64,000 nucleotides of DNA from Aromatoleum anaerobium (lineage in GTDB: Bacteria > Pseudomonadota > Gammaproteobacteria > Burkholderiales > Rhodocyclaceae). A program made the translations under genes and the position numbers. The stretch lies in assembly GCF_012910705.2 (NCBI RefSeq), contig NZ_WTVG02000040.1, positions 992,001 through 1,056,000 on the forward strand, written 5' to 3'. Position 1 is the first letter of the stretch; the number at the start of each line of letters is the position of its first letter. The notes beneath the pieces were generated by a model that saw nothing but the letters and a program-made list of their open reading frames with translations, was not told the origin of the DNA and searched no databases. Below, in pieces: positions 7,303 through 16,036 of this stretch.

Positions 7303-9840
7303 TCAGCGCCCGGCTGGTTGGAAAATGACCTCGCGCTTTTCCGCCAGGCCATCGAAGAGTCGTTCCGCGATCAACTGGTGACCGCGCACGTTCGGATGAT
7401 CATCCCACTCGGCGAGCCGAATTTCGTCGATGTTCCGCCCCTTGTAGACGTCCTCCTGGTTAATCACGACGAAGCCCGCCGCGTCGGCGACGGCGACCGC
7501 CTCGGCCGTCTCTTCCTGCCAGCTACCTTCCCGCACCTGGGGCAGGAAGATCCACACCGGCACGCTGCCGTGTTTGCGCGACTCCTCAGCAATGCGGCCA
7601 TAGACATAGGTAAGCACCTCCCGACGATAGGGCGTTAGTCGCTTGCGAGCCTCTCCCTCGTCCATCCCGACCGTGACACCCGCTTTGCTCGCAATGTCCC
7701 GCAGACCGTCATAGGGAATGTCGATGCCCTTATTGACAGCTTCGGCAAGGTAGGCCGCCGCACGGGAAATCTCGTGCCCGGTTGCAATATAGAAGATTGC
7801 ATGCGGCTGGAATTCGAAGGCCTTCTCTGCCATGACCAACTGCTGCGGCGGTTGATAACCGGGCACGCCCATGTTGAGCAGTTCGTACTTGTCGAACGCT
7901 CCACCGGCCCATTCCCGGTTCAACCGGTCCTCCACCACCGCCTCGAAAGTCTGGCCGTCACCCACACCCCAGCCCATCACCGACGACGCCCCCAGGACGA
8001 CTCCCCGGAAGGTGCCGGCGGCAGGCAGGGCTTCGTAATCCCGATCGCGCATACCGAAACGGTTGATGCTGATCGTGCCGTGCTTGGTGGTCTGAACAAA
8101 GGACGGAATCAGTTCGGTCTGCGCGAATCCTCCGACAAAGTGCTTCAAGTTCGTGCTCTCGACATCCAGCCAGTTCTTCGGCTTGTTCATATAGACCTCC
8201 CACAACTGGGAGTTGAAGCGATCGACCGACAGCAAGTTCTCGTAGTAGCCCCGCTCCAGTTGCGCGGTATCGAGTCGGCTCAGTTGCCCCGAACGCAGCG
8301 AATGCACGAAGGTGCCGAAATCCTTGCCGAGCTGCAGGTGCAGCGCTTCGACGCTCACGGTGAGGAGCGCGAACAGTGATGCAACGGTGACAAGGCGGCT
8401 CCGCATCCAGGTGCGATCATCCTGAGCGGAGGCACGCACATTGCGCAGGGACTCGCGCGGGATGCTGCCGGCAATGATGACCGCCAGCACCACGGACGGA
8501 TACAGCAGCATCCGGGCGGTGTACTCCCCACCCAGCGCAGCCCACAACGAGACCCACGCACCGAGCGACTCGGTCGTCCAGAATGACCACAGCACGCAAA
8601 TGAACCAGAACGTGGCGTAGGTCTTGAACACCAGCACAGCGGTCGTGCGCCACGTTCGGGTCGGCGTCCCGAGGCTGCGGGCACGACCATGCCGCATCTC
8701 GTAAAGCGAATTGGCCACCACCAGCAAGCCGAGGATGCCCCAGAACAGCATGTCCTGCGCGACGAGCAGCATCGTCCCACGCAGCCAGAACCACTGGTAG
8801 GCGTGCAGGAACCACGTCATGAGAAAGACGTACAGCGTGGCAAGCACCAAGGCCTTCTCCGTACCCAGCTTGCGCAGTTTGAATACCGCCGGGTAATAGA
8901 AGACCTTCTGCATGAACTCCTTCCAGTAGATATTGATGCGCCGCCAGAAGTCCGTAAAGCTCGACGCCAGCAAGTAGCGGTTGTGCGTCTCGGGCAGACG
9001 AAAGCCGAACAGATAGAGCATTCCGACAATCAGATGGAATAGACCGGAAACACGCAGGTAGAGGAGGAAATTCGATACGAGGTACTGGATCAACTCGGCC
9101 GGATTGGCGACCTCGTGCGGCGCCAGCGTCAGGTAGTAATAGACGATGCGGTAGAGGATCAGATGCATCACGCCACGCACCATCCAGTCGATGCCGACCT
9201 GGTAGATACGATACGCATCGTCGTCGAAGTAGTTGCGCCGAAAGGTCTTGAAATCGATTACGGGGAAAAGCGGAAAGCAGGCATTCGGCAACATGAAGAA
9301 GTAGGCCAGCGACTGCGCAGGCGACGGGGGGGTCTTGTCATGGCGCAGATCATAGAAATAGCCGATCAGCCGGAACATGAACATCGCGCCGAGGATCGGC
9401 CAGATCGCGTCCGACCACGGAAACGGCAGGTGGCCGGCACGTTGCAGTGCAAGGATGCCCGCTGCGCCCAACAAGAGCGCCCCGCGCCACGCGAAGGACA
9501 CCGGAAGATGACAGATACCGACCAGAGCGAGGCTGATCGTCACGAGCCATGCCGCATTCACACCGCCCATGACGACGCCGATCCCGGCCAGGCTCAGCAT
9601 CACAAAAAACGGCAACCGCATGCGCAATGGCAGCCAGGCGTGGATTGCGAAACCTGCGAAGGCGAGCATGGCAAGCCGCAGAAACGCGGCGGATTCGATC
9701 TGGAACTGGCGCAGAAGCAGCAGCAGCAGTGCGAGCTGTGCGACGACAAGAAAATAATTGACCAGGCTGATCTGTCCCTTTTCTGCCGCTTCACCGGCAA
9801 TCTGGCCGGGCGCCCGCGCAAGAACGGCCGTCAAGGTCAT
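7303..9840 (-). CDS. MBOAT membrane acyltransferase fused to SGNH domain
   Basis: An 845-residue protein. Residues 25-500 contain many membrane helices and the MBOAT core: SSFTDFWRRINIYWKEFM (294-310) and the presumed catalytic His346 in TWFLHAYQWFW. Residues about 505-845 form a soluble SGNH-like domain with LGASSVMGWG (616-625), NMGVPGYQ (656-663), TGHE (687-690) and a terminal DDHPN (813-817). MBOATs pass acyl groups across the membrane, and SGNH partners usually complete transfer onto a glycan. It is the first gene of the operon, so the acyl group made by the downstream genes is probably its donor. The start was set by GGAG 7 bases upstream of ATG 9840; the frame stays open upstream. Confidence 0.85.
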   Translation of the reverse strand: MTLTAVLARAPGQIAGEAAEKGQISLVNYFLVVAQLALLLLLLRQFQIESAAFLRLAMLAFAGFAIHAWLPLRMRLPFFVMLSLAGIGVVMGGVNAAWLVTISLALVGICHLPVSFAWRGALLLGAAGILALQRAGHLPFPWSDAIWPILGAMFMFRLIGYFYDLRHDKTPPSPAQSLAYFFMLPNACFPLFPVIDFKTFRRNYFDDDAYRIYQVGIDWMVRGVMHLILYRIVYYYLTLAPHEVANPAELIQYLVSNFLLYLRVSGLFHLIVGMLYLFGFRLPETHNRYLLASSFTDFWRRINIYWKEFMQKVFYYPAVFKLRKLGTEKALVLATLYVFLMTWFLHAYQWFWLRGTMLLVAQDMLFWGILGLLVVANSLYEMRHGRARSLGTPTRTWRTTAVLVFKTYATFWFICVLWSFWTTESLGAWVSLWAALGGEYTARMLLYPSVVLAVIIAGSIPRESLRNVRASAQDDRTWMRSRLVTVASLFALLTVSVEALHLQLGKDFGTFVHSLRSGQLSRLDTAQLERGYYENLLSVDRFNSQLWEVYMNKPKNWLDVESTNLKHFVGGFAQTELIPSFVQTTKHGTISINRFGMRDRDYEALPAAGTFRGVVLGASSVMGWGVGDGQTFEAVVEDRLNREWAGGAFDKYELLNMGVPGYQPPQQLVMAEKAFEFQPHAIFYIATGHEISRAAAYLAEAVNKGIDIPYDGLRDIASKAGVTVGMDEGEARKRLTPYRREVLTYVYGRIAEESRKHGSVPVWIFLPQVREGSWQEETAEAVAVADAAGFVVINQEDVYKGRNIDEIRLAEWDDHPNVRGHQLIAERLFDGLAEKREVIFQPAGR

Positions 9841-9942
9841 CGCAGTCTCCAATTCAAAGATTGGCTCCAGACGGCGCTGTCGGCGTGGCCCTGATACCAA
9901 TGCGCGCCGCAGTGTCAGGTCAGGTCTTTTTTCCCCTTTGTC

Positions 9943-9972
9943 ATTCTAGGAACAGCCGCTTGAATTGCTCAA
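9943..9972 (-). promoter_or_regulatory. Putative sigma-70 promoter of the acylation operon
   Basis: Read on the minus strand, TTGAGC (9972-9967) and TAGAAT (9948-9943) are separated by 18 bases. This places transcription start about 95 bases upstream of the acyltransferase gene. The -35 hexamer lies inside a palindrome (9959-9973), so a regulator bound there could block or assist polymerase. Confidence 0.45.
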
Positions 9973-9973
9973 G
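9959..9973. promoter_or_regulatory. Palindrome CTTGA-N5-TCAAG, candidate operator
   Basis: A perfect 5-base inverted repeat with a 5-base centre overlaps the predicted -35 element of the acylation operon. The rest of the 9841-10106 gap holds no gene that I can support. Confidence 0.4.
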
Positions 9974-10106
9974 AATTTTCTGGCGCAATTTCCTTCCGTT
10001 ACATCTTTAGCATAGAAGCTGCCATGAGCCGGATAGACGTCGCCCCCCGCTGCTGCGCCGAGCCCGTCTTGCGCTTGACATGCTCCATGTCGCCTGTTCG
10101 CACCCG

Positions 10107-12014
10107 TCACGCCGACAGCGCTCCACGCCGCTGCAGCTCGAGCACCAGATACTCGGCCGCATCGTCCGGGCCAAGGCGCGTCGTGTCGATACGGATCTCC
10201 GGGTTCTCCGGCGCTTCATACGGCGAGTCGATGCCAGTGAAGTTCTTCAGTTCGCCGCGCCTTGCCTTCTTGTAGAGGCCTTTCACGTCGCGCTGCTCGG
10301 CAACATCGAGCGGCGTGTCGATGAACACCTCAAGGAACTCGCCCTCCTTGAGCAGCGCGCGCGCCATCTGCCGCTCGGCGCGGAACGGCGAGATGAACGC
10401 GGTGATGACGATCAGCCCTGCATCGACCATCAGCCGCGCGACTTCACCGACGCGCCGGATGTTCTCGACCCGGTCCGCGTCGGTGAAGCCCAGATCCTTG
10501 TTCAGCCCGTGCCGCACGTTGTCGCCGTCGAGAAGGTAGGTGTGGCGGCCGAGCGCATGCAGCTTCTTCTCGACGAGGTTCGCGATCGTCGACTTGCCCG
10601 CGCCCGACAGGCCGGTGAACCACAGCACGCACGGCCTCTGGTGCTTCAGGCGGGCCCGCGCCGCGCGGTTGACGTCGACGTGCTGCATGTGGATGTTCTG
10701 GCTGCGGCGCAGCGCGAAGTGCAGCAGGCCGGCGCCGACCGTGTCGTTGCTGAGGCGATCGATGAGGATGAAGCCGCCGGTGTCGCGGTTTTCGGCATAG
10801 GGGTCGAACGCGACCAGGCGGTCGAGACTGAGGTTGCAGACGCCGATTGCATTCAGCTCGAGCGTCCTCGCGGCGATGTGCTCGAGCGTGTTGACGTTCA
10901 CCTGGTACTTGATGTGTGTCACTGCCGCGGTGACGGTCTTCGCACCGATTTTCATCAGATATGGCCGACCGGGCAGCAACGGTTCGTCGCGCATCCACAC
11001 CAGCGTGGCTTCGAACTGGTCGGCCGATCCGGCGGGCGCGGCGGCGGCCGAAATCACGTCGCCGCGGGAGATGTCGATCTCGTCCGCGAGCGTCAGCGTG
11101 ATCGACTGGCCGGCGACCGCGCAGTCGAGATCGCCGTCGCGCGTGACGATGCGCGCGACCGTGCTCTCCTTGCCGGACGGCTGCACGCGGATGCGGTCAC
11201 CCGGCTTGACGATGCCACCGGCGATCGTGCCGGCGAAACCGCGGAAATCGAGGCTCGGCCGGCTCACCCACTGCACCGGCAGCCGGAAAGGCTGCTTTTG
11301 CAGGCGGTTCTCGTCGATTTCGACGGTTTCGAGATAACCCATCAGCGTCGTGCCGTGGTGCCACGGCATGTGCTCGCTCGGCGCGGTGATGTTGTCGCCC
11401 CTGAAAGCCGACATCGGGACGAAGGTCACGTTCTTCAGCCCGATTTGCTCGGCAAATGCGCGGTAATTCTCGACGATACGATGGAAGACGGCCTCGGAAT
11501 AATCGACGAGATCCATCTTGTTGATCGCAACGATGATGTGGCGGATGCCGAGCAGCGACACGAGGTAGCTGTGCCGGCGCGTCTGCGTCAGCACGCCGCG
11601 GCGCGCATCGACCATCAGCACGGCGGCGTCGGCGGTCGAGGCGCCGGTCACCATGTTGCGCGTGTATTGCTCGTGCCCGGGCGTGTCGGCGACGATGAAC
11701 TTGCGCTTGTCGGTCGAGAAGAAACGGTAGGCGACGTCGATCGTGATGCCCTGCTCGCGCTCCGCCGCGAGCCCGTCGACGAGCAGCGCGAAATCGAGCG
11801 CCTCGCCCTGCGTGCCGTATTTCTTCGAATCGGCCTCGATCGCCGCGAGCTGATCCTCGAACAGCATTTTCGATTCAAACAGCAGGCGGCCGATCAAGGT
11901 GCTCTTGCCGTCATCGACGCTGCCGCAGGTGATGAAGCGCAGCAGGCTTTTCTTCTCATGTGCCCGCAGGTATTGCTCGATGTCGGTGGCGATGAGATCG
12001 GAGCTATGAGACAT
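10107..12014 (-). CDS. cysNC: Bifunctional sulfate adenylyltransferase subunit 1 / adenylylsulfate kinase
   Basis: A 635-residue fusion. The N-terminal two thirds is the CysN GTPase: [14 protein letters not shown] (P-loop), DTPGHEQY (G3), NKMD (G4), then beta-barrel domains. The C-terminal third is APS kinase CysC with its own P-loop [14 protein letters not shown] and [17 protein letters not shown]. With CysD it converts sulfate to APS, and the kinase makes PAPS, the universal sulfate donor. The start overlaps the cysD stop by ATGA. This NodQ-like architecture is typical where PAPS serves sulfotransferases; no cysH or sulfite reductase gene is present in the window, while sulfotransferase genes are. 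Confidence 0.95.
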   Translation of the reverse strand: MSHSSDLIATDIEQYLRAHEKKSLLRFITCGSVDDGKSTLIGRLLFESKMLFEDQLAAIEADSKKYGTQGEALDFALLVDGLAAEREQGITIDVAYRFFSTDKRKFIVADTPGHEQYTRNMVTGASTADAAVLMVDARRGVLTQTRRHSYLVSLLGIRHIIVAINKMDLVDYSEAVFHRIVENYRAFAEQIGLKNVTFVPMSAFRGDNITAPSEHMPWHHGTTLMGYLETVEIDENRLQKQPFRLPVQWVSRPSLDFRGFAGTIAGGIVKPGDRIRVQPSGKESTVARIVTRDGDLDCAVAGQSITLTLADEIDISRGDVISAAAAPAGSADQFEATLVWMRDEPLLPGRPYLMKIGAKTVTAAVTHIKYQVNVNTLEHIAARTLELNAIGVCNLSLDRLVAFDPYAENRDTGGFILIDRLSNDTVGAGLLHFALRRSQNIHMQHVDVNRAARARLKHQRPCVLWFTGLSGAGKSTIANLVEKKLHALGRHTYLLDGDNVRHGLNKDLGFTDADRVENIRRVGEVARLMVDAGLIVITAFISPFRAERQMARALLKEGEFLEVFIDTPLDVAEQRDVKGLYKKARRGELKNFTGIDSPYEAPENPEIRIDTTRLGPDDAAEYLVLELQRRGALSA

Positions 12015-12913
12015 CAGAAGTACCCCTCCTGCTTCTTCTTTTCCATCGACGCGGCCGAATCGTGGTCGATGACCCGGCCCTGGCGCTCGGACGTTTTGGT
12101 CAGCAGCATTTCCTGGATGATCGCCGGCAGGGTGTCGGCGTCGGACTCGACCGCGCCCGTCAGCGGATAGCAGCCGAGCGTGCGAAAGCGCACCTTCTTC
12201 ATCATCGGCACCTCGCCGGGTTTGAGCGGCATGCGCTCGTCGTCGACCATGATCAATGCACCGTCGCGCATCACCACCGGCCGCTCGGCCGCGTAGTACA
12301 GCGGCACGATCGGCACGCGCTCGAGATGGATGTACTGCCAGATGTCGAGCTCGGTCCAGTTCGACAGCGGAAACACCCGCATCGACTCGCCCTTGTGCTT
12401 CCTGGCGTTGTAGAGCTTCCACAGCTCCGGGCGCTGGTTCTTCGGGTCCCAGCGGTGCTGCACGGTGCGGAACGAGAAGATGCGCTCCTTGGCGCGGGAT
12501 TTCTCCTCGTCGCGCCGTGCGCCGCCGAACGCAGCGTCGAAGCCGTATTTGTCGAGCGCCTGCTTGAGCCCCTCGGTTTTCATGATGTCGGTGTGGATCG
12601 CCGAGCCGTGCGTGAATGGGTTGATGCCCTTCTCGACGCCTTCGGGATTGACATGGACGATCAGGTCGAGCCCGAGTTGGCTGACCATGCGGTCGCGAAA
12701 CGCATACATGTCGCGGAATTTCCAGCGCGTATCGACGTGCAGCAGCGGGAACGGTGGCTTTGCCGGATGGAAGGCCTTCACCGCGAGATGCAGCATCACC
12801 GCGCTGTCCTTGCCGATCGAGTAGAGCATCACCGGGTTTTCCACCTCGGCGACGACCTCCCGCATGATGTGGATGCTTTCGGCTTCGAGCCGCTGCAGAT
12901 GGGTAAGTGACAT
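12014..12913 (-). CDS. cysD: Sulfate adenylyltransferase subunit 2
   Basis: A 299-residue ATP sulfurylase catalytic subunit that forms APS from sulfate and ATP, driven by the CysN GTPase. The PP-loop [17 protein letters not shown], the HVDTRWKF segment, [16 protein letters not shown] and [16 protein letters not shown] are all present, and the length is normal. It starts [20 protein letters not shown] as expected for CysD. It is first in the cysD-cysNC operon and divergent from cysQ, so the shared gap at 12914-13030 probably holds both promoters. Confidence 0.96.
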   Translation of the reverse strand: MSLTHLQRLEAESIHIMREVVAEVENPVMLYSIGKDSAVMLHLAVKAFHPAKPPFPLLHVDTRWKFRDMYAFRDRMVSQLGLDLIVHVNPEGVEKGINPFTHGSAIHTDIMKTEGLKQALDKYGFDAAFGGARRDEEKSRAKERIFSFRTVQHRWDPKNQRPELWKLYNARKHKGESMRVFPLSNWTELDIWQYIHLERVPIVPLYYAAERPVVMRDGALIMVDDERMPLKPGEVPMMKKVRFRTLGCYPLTGAVESDADTLPAIIQEMLLTKTSERQGRVIDHDSAASMEKKKQEGYF

Positions 12914-12984
12914 CGTCGTCCTCTTGATGACGCAGGATTACATTTTGCGCGTCCGCGGCACGAACCGGCCCGATGAAAACTGCC

Positions 12985-12990
12985 TACAAT
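12985..12990 (+). promoter_or_regulatory. Possible -10 element of the cysQ-permease operon
   Basis: TACAAT matches the sigma-70 -10 hexamer in five of six bases and lies about 40 bases upstream of the preferred cysQ start, but no convincing -35 accompanies it. Confidence 0.25.
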
Positions 12991-13024
12991 GGCCGTGGTA
13001 CCGAGTTTAGCAACTGTCCGGAGT

Positions 13025-13060
13025 GCCTTTGTGACCGATTCCGCCTTTGTGACCGATTCC
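13025..13060 (+). repeat. Perfect 18-bp tandem duplication at the cysQ start
   Basis: The 18-base unit beginning GCCTTTGTGACC occurs twice head to tail (13025-13042 and 13043-13060). Each copy contains an in-frame GTG (13031 and 13049), so the duplication creates two possible cysQ start codons. Confidence 0.95.
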
Positions 13061-13834
13061 CATTCCCGCGGCAAGCTGCTCGAAACGCTCGTTCCGCTCG
13101 CGAGACGCGCCGGCGACGTGATCATGTCCGTTTATGCGACGGACTTCGAGATCCGCGGCAAGGACGATGCATCGCCGGTCACCGAAGCCGACGAGCGGGC
13201 CGAGGCGGTGATCCTCGCCGGCCTCGCGGCGCTCGCGCCGCAAATCCCGGTGATCGCCGAGGAGGCGGTCGCGGCCGGCTGCATCCCGGAAATCGGCGAG
13301 CGCTTCTGGCTCGTCGATCCGCTCGACGGGACGAAGGAATTCATTCGGCGCAACGGCGAATTCACCGTGAACATCGCGCTGATCGAAGCCGGGCAGCCGG
13401 TACTCGGCGTCGTGCTGGCGCCGGCGCTCGGACGGCTTTACGCGGGGGCCGTCGGCGCCGGCGCCTTCGTCGAGGACGATCGCGGTCGCCGCCCGATCCG
13501 CTGCCGCCTGCCGCCGGACGAGGGACTCACCGTCGTCGCCAGCCGCTCGCACGGCGACGCCGCGGCGCTCGACGCGTTCCTTGCCGGACGCAAGGTCGCG
13601 AGCCGCGCCAGCGCCGGCTCGTCGCTGAAGCTCTGCCTCATCGCGGCCGGCGAAGCCGATCTCTATCCGCGGCTCGGGCGGACGATGGAATGGGACATCG
13701 CCGCCGGTCACGCCGTGCTCGAGGCGGCGGGCGGCCGCGTCAGCCAGATCGACGGCCGCCCGCTGCACTACGGCAAACCCGACTTCGCCAATCCGCATTT
13801 CGTCGCCTCCGGATTCGCCGACCCAACCGTCTGA
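13031..13834 (+). CDS. cysQ: 3'(2'),5'-bisphosphate nucleotidase
   Basis: CysQ-type phosphatase of the inositol monophosphatase superfamily; it hydrolyses PAP, the product left after PAPS-dependent sulfation, and can also hydrolyse PAPS. Metal-site motifs: IAEEAV, WLVDPLDGTKEFIRRNGEF, and EWDIAAGHAVLEAAGG. GTG 13031 is preferred because CGGAG lies 8 bases upstream; an ATG at 12989 (in-frame, 14 residues longer) and GTG 13049 are alternatives created partly by a local duplication. It is divergent from cysD and co-transcribed with the permease gene. Confidence 0.92.
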   Translation: MTDSAFVTDSHSRGKLLETLVPLARRAGDVIMSVYATDFEIRGKDDASPVTEADERAEAVILAGLAALAPQIPVIAEEAVAAGCIPEIGERFWLVDPLDGTKEFIRRNGEFTVNIALIEAGQPVLGVVLAPALGRLYAGAVGAGAFVEDDRGRRPIRCRLPPDEGLTVVASRSHGDAAALDAFLAGRKVASRASAGSSLKLCLIAAGEADLYPRLGRTMEWDIAAGHAVLEAAGGRVSQIDGRPLHYGKPDFANPHFVASGFADPTV

Positions 13835-13868
13835 CCCCACTGCTGCGCCCGCCCGGCGCGGATACCGC

Positions 13869-15596
13869 ATGACTGCCTATGTCGTCCTGCTGTCGATCGT
13901 CGTCCTGCTCGCCTTGCTGATACGCGGACGGACCTCGCCCGCCGTACTGTTCACCGCGTGGGCGGCCGGCTACTATCTGGCGGGCCTCGTCGACGAGCGC
14001 AAGTGGCTGACGAGTTATTCGAACCCGGCGCTGGTAACACTGATCGTGCTGCTGCTGGTTTCGCTCGCGCTCGAGCGATCGCCACTGCTCGACCGCTTTG
14101 CCGGCGTAGTCCTCAAGGGCCGGCCGTCGATGGCGGTCCTGCGGCTGTCAGTCGTCACCGCGCTGGTGTCGGCCTTCCTGAACAACACCGCGGTCGTCGG
14201 CGCGCTGCTGGGCGTGATCTCCCGGCAGCGCCATCTTCCCGCGTCGAAACTGCTGATTCCGCTGTCGTACGCCGCGATTCTCGGTGGCATCACGACACTG
14301 GTCGGCACTTCGACGAACCTGGTCATCAATTCGTTCGTCATCGGCGCCGGTCTGCCGCCCCTCGGGATGTTCCAGTTCACCGCCGTCGGCGTGCCTGTCG
14401 CACTCGCCTGCATCGCAGTGATGGCGCTCGGTTCGCGGCTGTTGCCGGCCCATGAGACGGCATCGAAGGAGAACCGCCAGGCGTATTTTCTCGAAGCACA
14501 AGTCACCCCCGGCTCGCCGTTGGCAGGCAAGAGCATCGAGCAGAACCGCCTGCGCAGCCTCGACGGGCTGTTCCTGCTCGAGATCGAACGCGACGGCCGG
14601 CTGATTTCGCCGGTCGGGCCGGATGAAACATTGCGCGAAGGCGACGTCCTCGTGTTCACCGGCGAGATCGGCAAAGTCCAGGCGCTGCAGCAGTTTTCCG
14701 GCCTGCACGTGTTTGGCACCCGCGCCGATACGCTGCTCGGCTCGAACCTTGTCGAGGTCGTCATCTCGAACGAGTCGATGCTGCCGAACCGCACATTGCG
14801 CGACGTCGATTTCCGCTCGCAGTTCGACGCCGGCGTCGTCGGCATCCGCCGCGGCGACAAACGCCTGACCGGCCAGCTCGGGCGCATCCCGCTGCGCGTC
14901 GGCGACTGCCTGCTGCTCGCCGTCGGCGCCGACTTCGCCCAGCACCGCAACATCGACCGCAACTTCCACCTGCTCGATGGCGGCCTGCTGCGACCAAAAC
15001 TCACCAGCCATCAGAGCCGGATCGCGCTGTCGGGCTTTGCACTGGCGATCGCGCTGTCGGCATTCGACGTCTGGCCGCTGCTCAATGGCCTGCTCGCGCT
15101 GCTCGCGGCGCTGCTCGCCACCCGCATGCTGACGATCGACGAGATGCGCCGGCGGTTTCCGTTCGAACTGCTGCTGATCATCGGCTCGGCGCTGACGATC
15201 GCCACCGCGCTGGAATCCTCCGGCGCCGCGCAACTGGTTGCCAATTCGATGCGCAGCGCCTTCGACGGCTACGGGGTGACCGGCGCCTTCATCGGCGTCT
15301 ATCTGATCACGCTGGCACTGACCGAGGTGATCACGAACAACGCCGCCGCAGCACTCGCCTTTCCGATCGCGATATCGACCGCACGCGCTTTCGGCGTCGA
15401 CCCGATGCCCTTCGTGATGGCGGTGGCCTACGGGGCCAGCGCCGGTTTCCTGATTCCGTTCGGCTATCAGACGCACCTGATGGTGATGTCGCCCGGAAGC
15501 TACCGCATCACCGACTTCTTCAAGGCTGGCGTGCCGGTCAGCCTGACCTATTCGGCCGTCGTGCTGCTGCTGGTGCCGGTGTTCTTTCCGTTCTGA
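13869..15596 (+). CDS. SLC13/DASS-type anion permease with TrkA-C domains (probable sulfate importer)
   Basis: A 575-residue membrane protein with two blocks of helices (about residues 1-195 and 385-575) around a cytoplasmic insert. The insert carries two TrkA-C (RCK_C) regulatory repeats, seen as QVTPGSPLAGKSI...LREGDVLVFTGE and VVISNESMLPNRTL...LRVGDCLLLAVG. Transport-site motifs are NNTAVVG, GTSTNLVINS in the first half and NNAAAALAFPIA, PFGYQTHLMV in the second, an inverted-repeat arrangement. Family members of this layout transport sulfate or other anions. It lies 34 bases after cysQ, which supports sulfate as substrate. Confidence 0.85.
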   Translation: MTAYVVLLSIVVLLALLIRGRTSPAVLFTAWAAGYYLAGLVDERKWLTSYSNPALVTLIVLLLVSLALERSPLLDRFAGVVLKGRPSMAVLRLSVVTALVSAFLNNTAVVGALLGVISRQRHLPASKLLIPLSYAAILGGITTLVGTSTNLVINSFVIGAGLPPLGMFQFTAVGVPVALACIAVMALGSRLLPAHETASKENRQAYFLEAQVTPGSPLAGKSIEQNRLRSLDGLFLLEIERDGRLISPVGPDETLREGDVLVFTGEIGKVQALQQFSGLHVFGTRADTLLGSNLVEVVISNESMLPNRTLRDVDFRSQFDAGVVGIRRGDKRLTGQLGRIPLRVGDCLLLAVGADFAQHRNIDRNFHLLDGGLLRPKLTSHQSRIALSGFALAIALSAFDVWPLLNGLLALLAALLATRMLTIDEMRRRFPFELLLIIGSALTIATALESSGAAQLVANSMRSAFDGYGVTGAFIGVYLITLALTEVITNNAAAALAFPIAISTARAFGVDPMPFVMAVAYGASAGFLIPFGYQTHLMVMSPGSYRITDFFKAGVPVSLTYSAVVLLLVPVFFPF

Positions 15597-15853
15597 TCCT
15601 CCAGGCGGGCAGACAGACGGGTCACGAACTCGACCACCGTTCCGACGGTTGCAAACGAACTGCCGTCGATCTCGTCATCCGGCACCTCGATCGCGAAACG
15701 TTCCTCGATCGTGTGAATCACCGCGAGCACCGCCATCGAATCGAGCTCCGGCACACTCCCCAGCAGGGGCGTTTCGGCATCGAACTGCAATCCGCGGCCA
15801 TTGAGATTCAACACCTCATCGAGCAGCGACAAGACTTCTTCCTGGATATTCAA
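15548..15853 (-). CDS. Acyl carrier protein, exosortase A system-associated
   Basis: A carrier protein of about 101 residues with the phosphopantetheine Ser in LGSVPELDSMAVLAVIHTIEERF and the acidic helix EVPDDEIDG. TTG at 15853 is preferred because AAAGGAG ends 8 bases upstream; ATG 15877 would add eight residues but has no ribosome binding site. Divergent from the acyl-CoA ligase with which it is expected to work, and its 3' end overlaps the permease gene by 49 bases tail to tail. In XrtA genomes this carrier, a ligase and a PLP decarboxylase recur together; the product is not known. Confidence 0.85.
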   Translation of the reverse strand: MNIQEEVLSLLDEVLNLNGRGLQFDAETPLLGSVPELDSMAVLAVIHTIEERFAIEVPDDEIDGSSFATVGTVVEFVTRLSARLEDQNGKNTGTSSSTTAE

Positions 15854-15903
15854 GGCACTTACTCCTTTGCGCGCCATTACATGCCGGCGATCCGAGCGAT
15901 CGG

Positions 15904-15931
15904 TCGACAGCGCTAAACTGCGCATTATACT
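15904..15931 (+). promoter_or_regulatory. Divergent promoter region between carrier and ligase genes
   Basis: On the plus strand TCGACA (15904-15909) and TATACT (15926-15931) are spaced by 16 bases, each matching consensus in five of six positions. On the minus strand the same bases give a perfect TATAAT (15929-15924), though without a clear -35. The region would drive the ligase to the right and the carrier to the left. Confidence 0.4.
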
Positions 15932-16036
15932 TGCCGCCTCACTGTTCCCTGTGCGATCCCTGCGGGCCGCGACGAGCACGAACCGCTGCTTTCAGGCGCG
16001 CGCCACACCCCCGATGCCGACCGGACGCCGAGCACG

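Noticed and set aside
9975-9998. Possible sigma-54 promoter (TGGCGC...) upstream of the acylation operon
   Set aside because: The -12 TTGC element is missing and the orientation would point away from the operon.
10070-10100. GACAT/ATGTC hairpin after cysNC
   Set aside because: A 5-bp stem with no T-run is too weak to call a terminator.
10080-12170. 696-codon plus-strand frame across cysNC
   Set aside because: Antisense shadow; composition rich in Arg, Asp and His with no domain.
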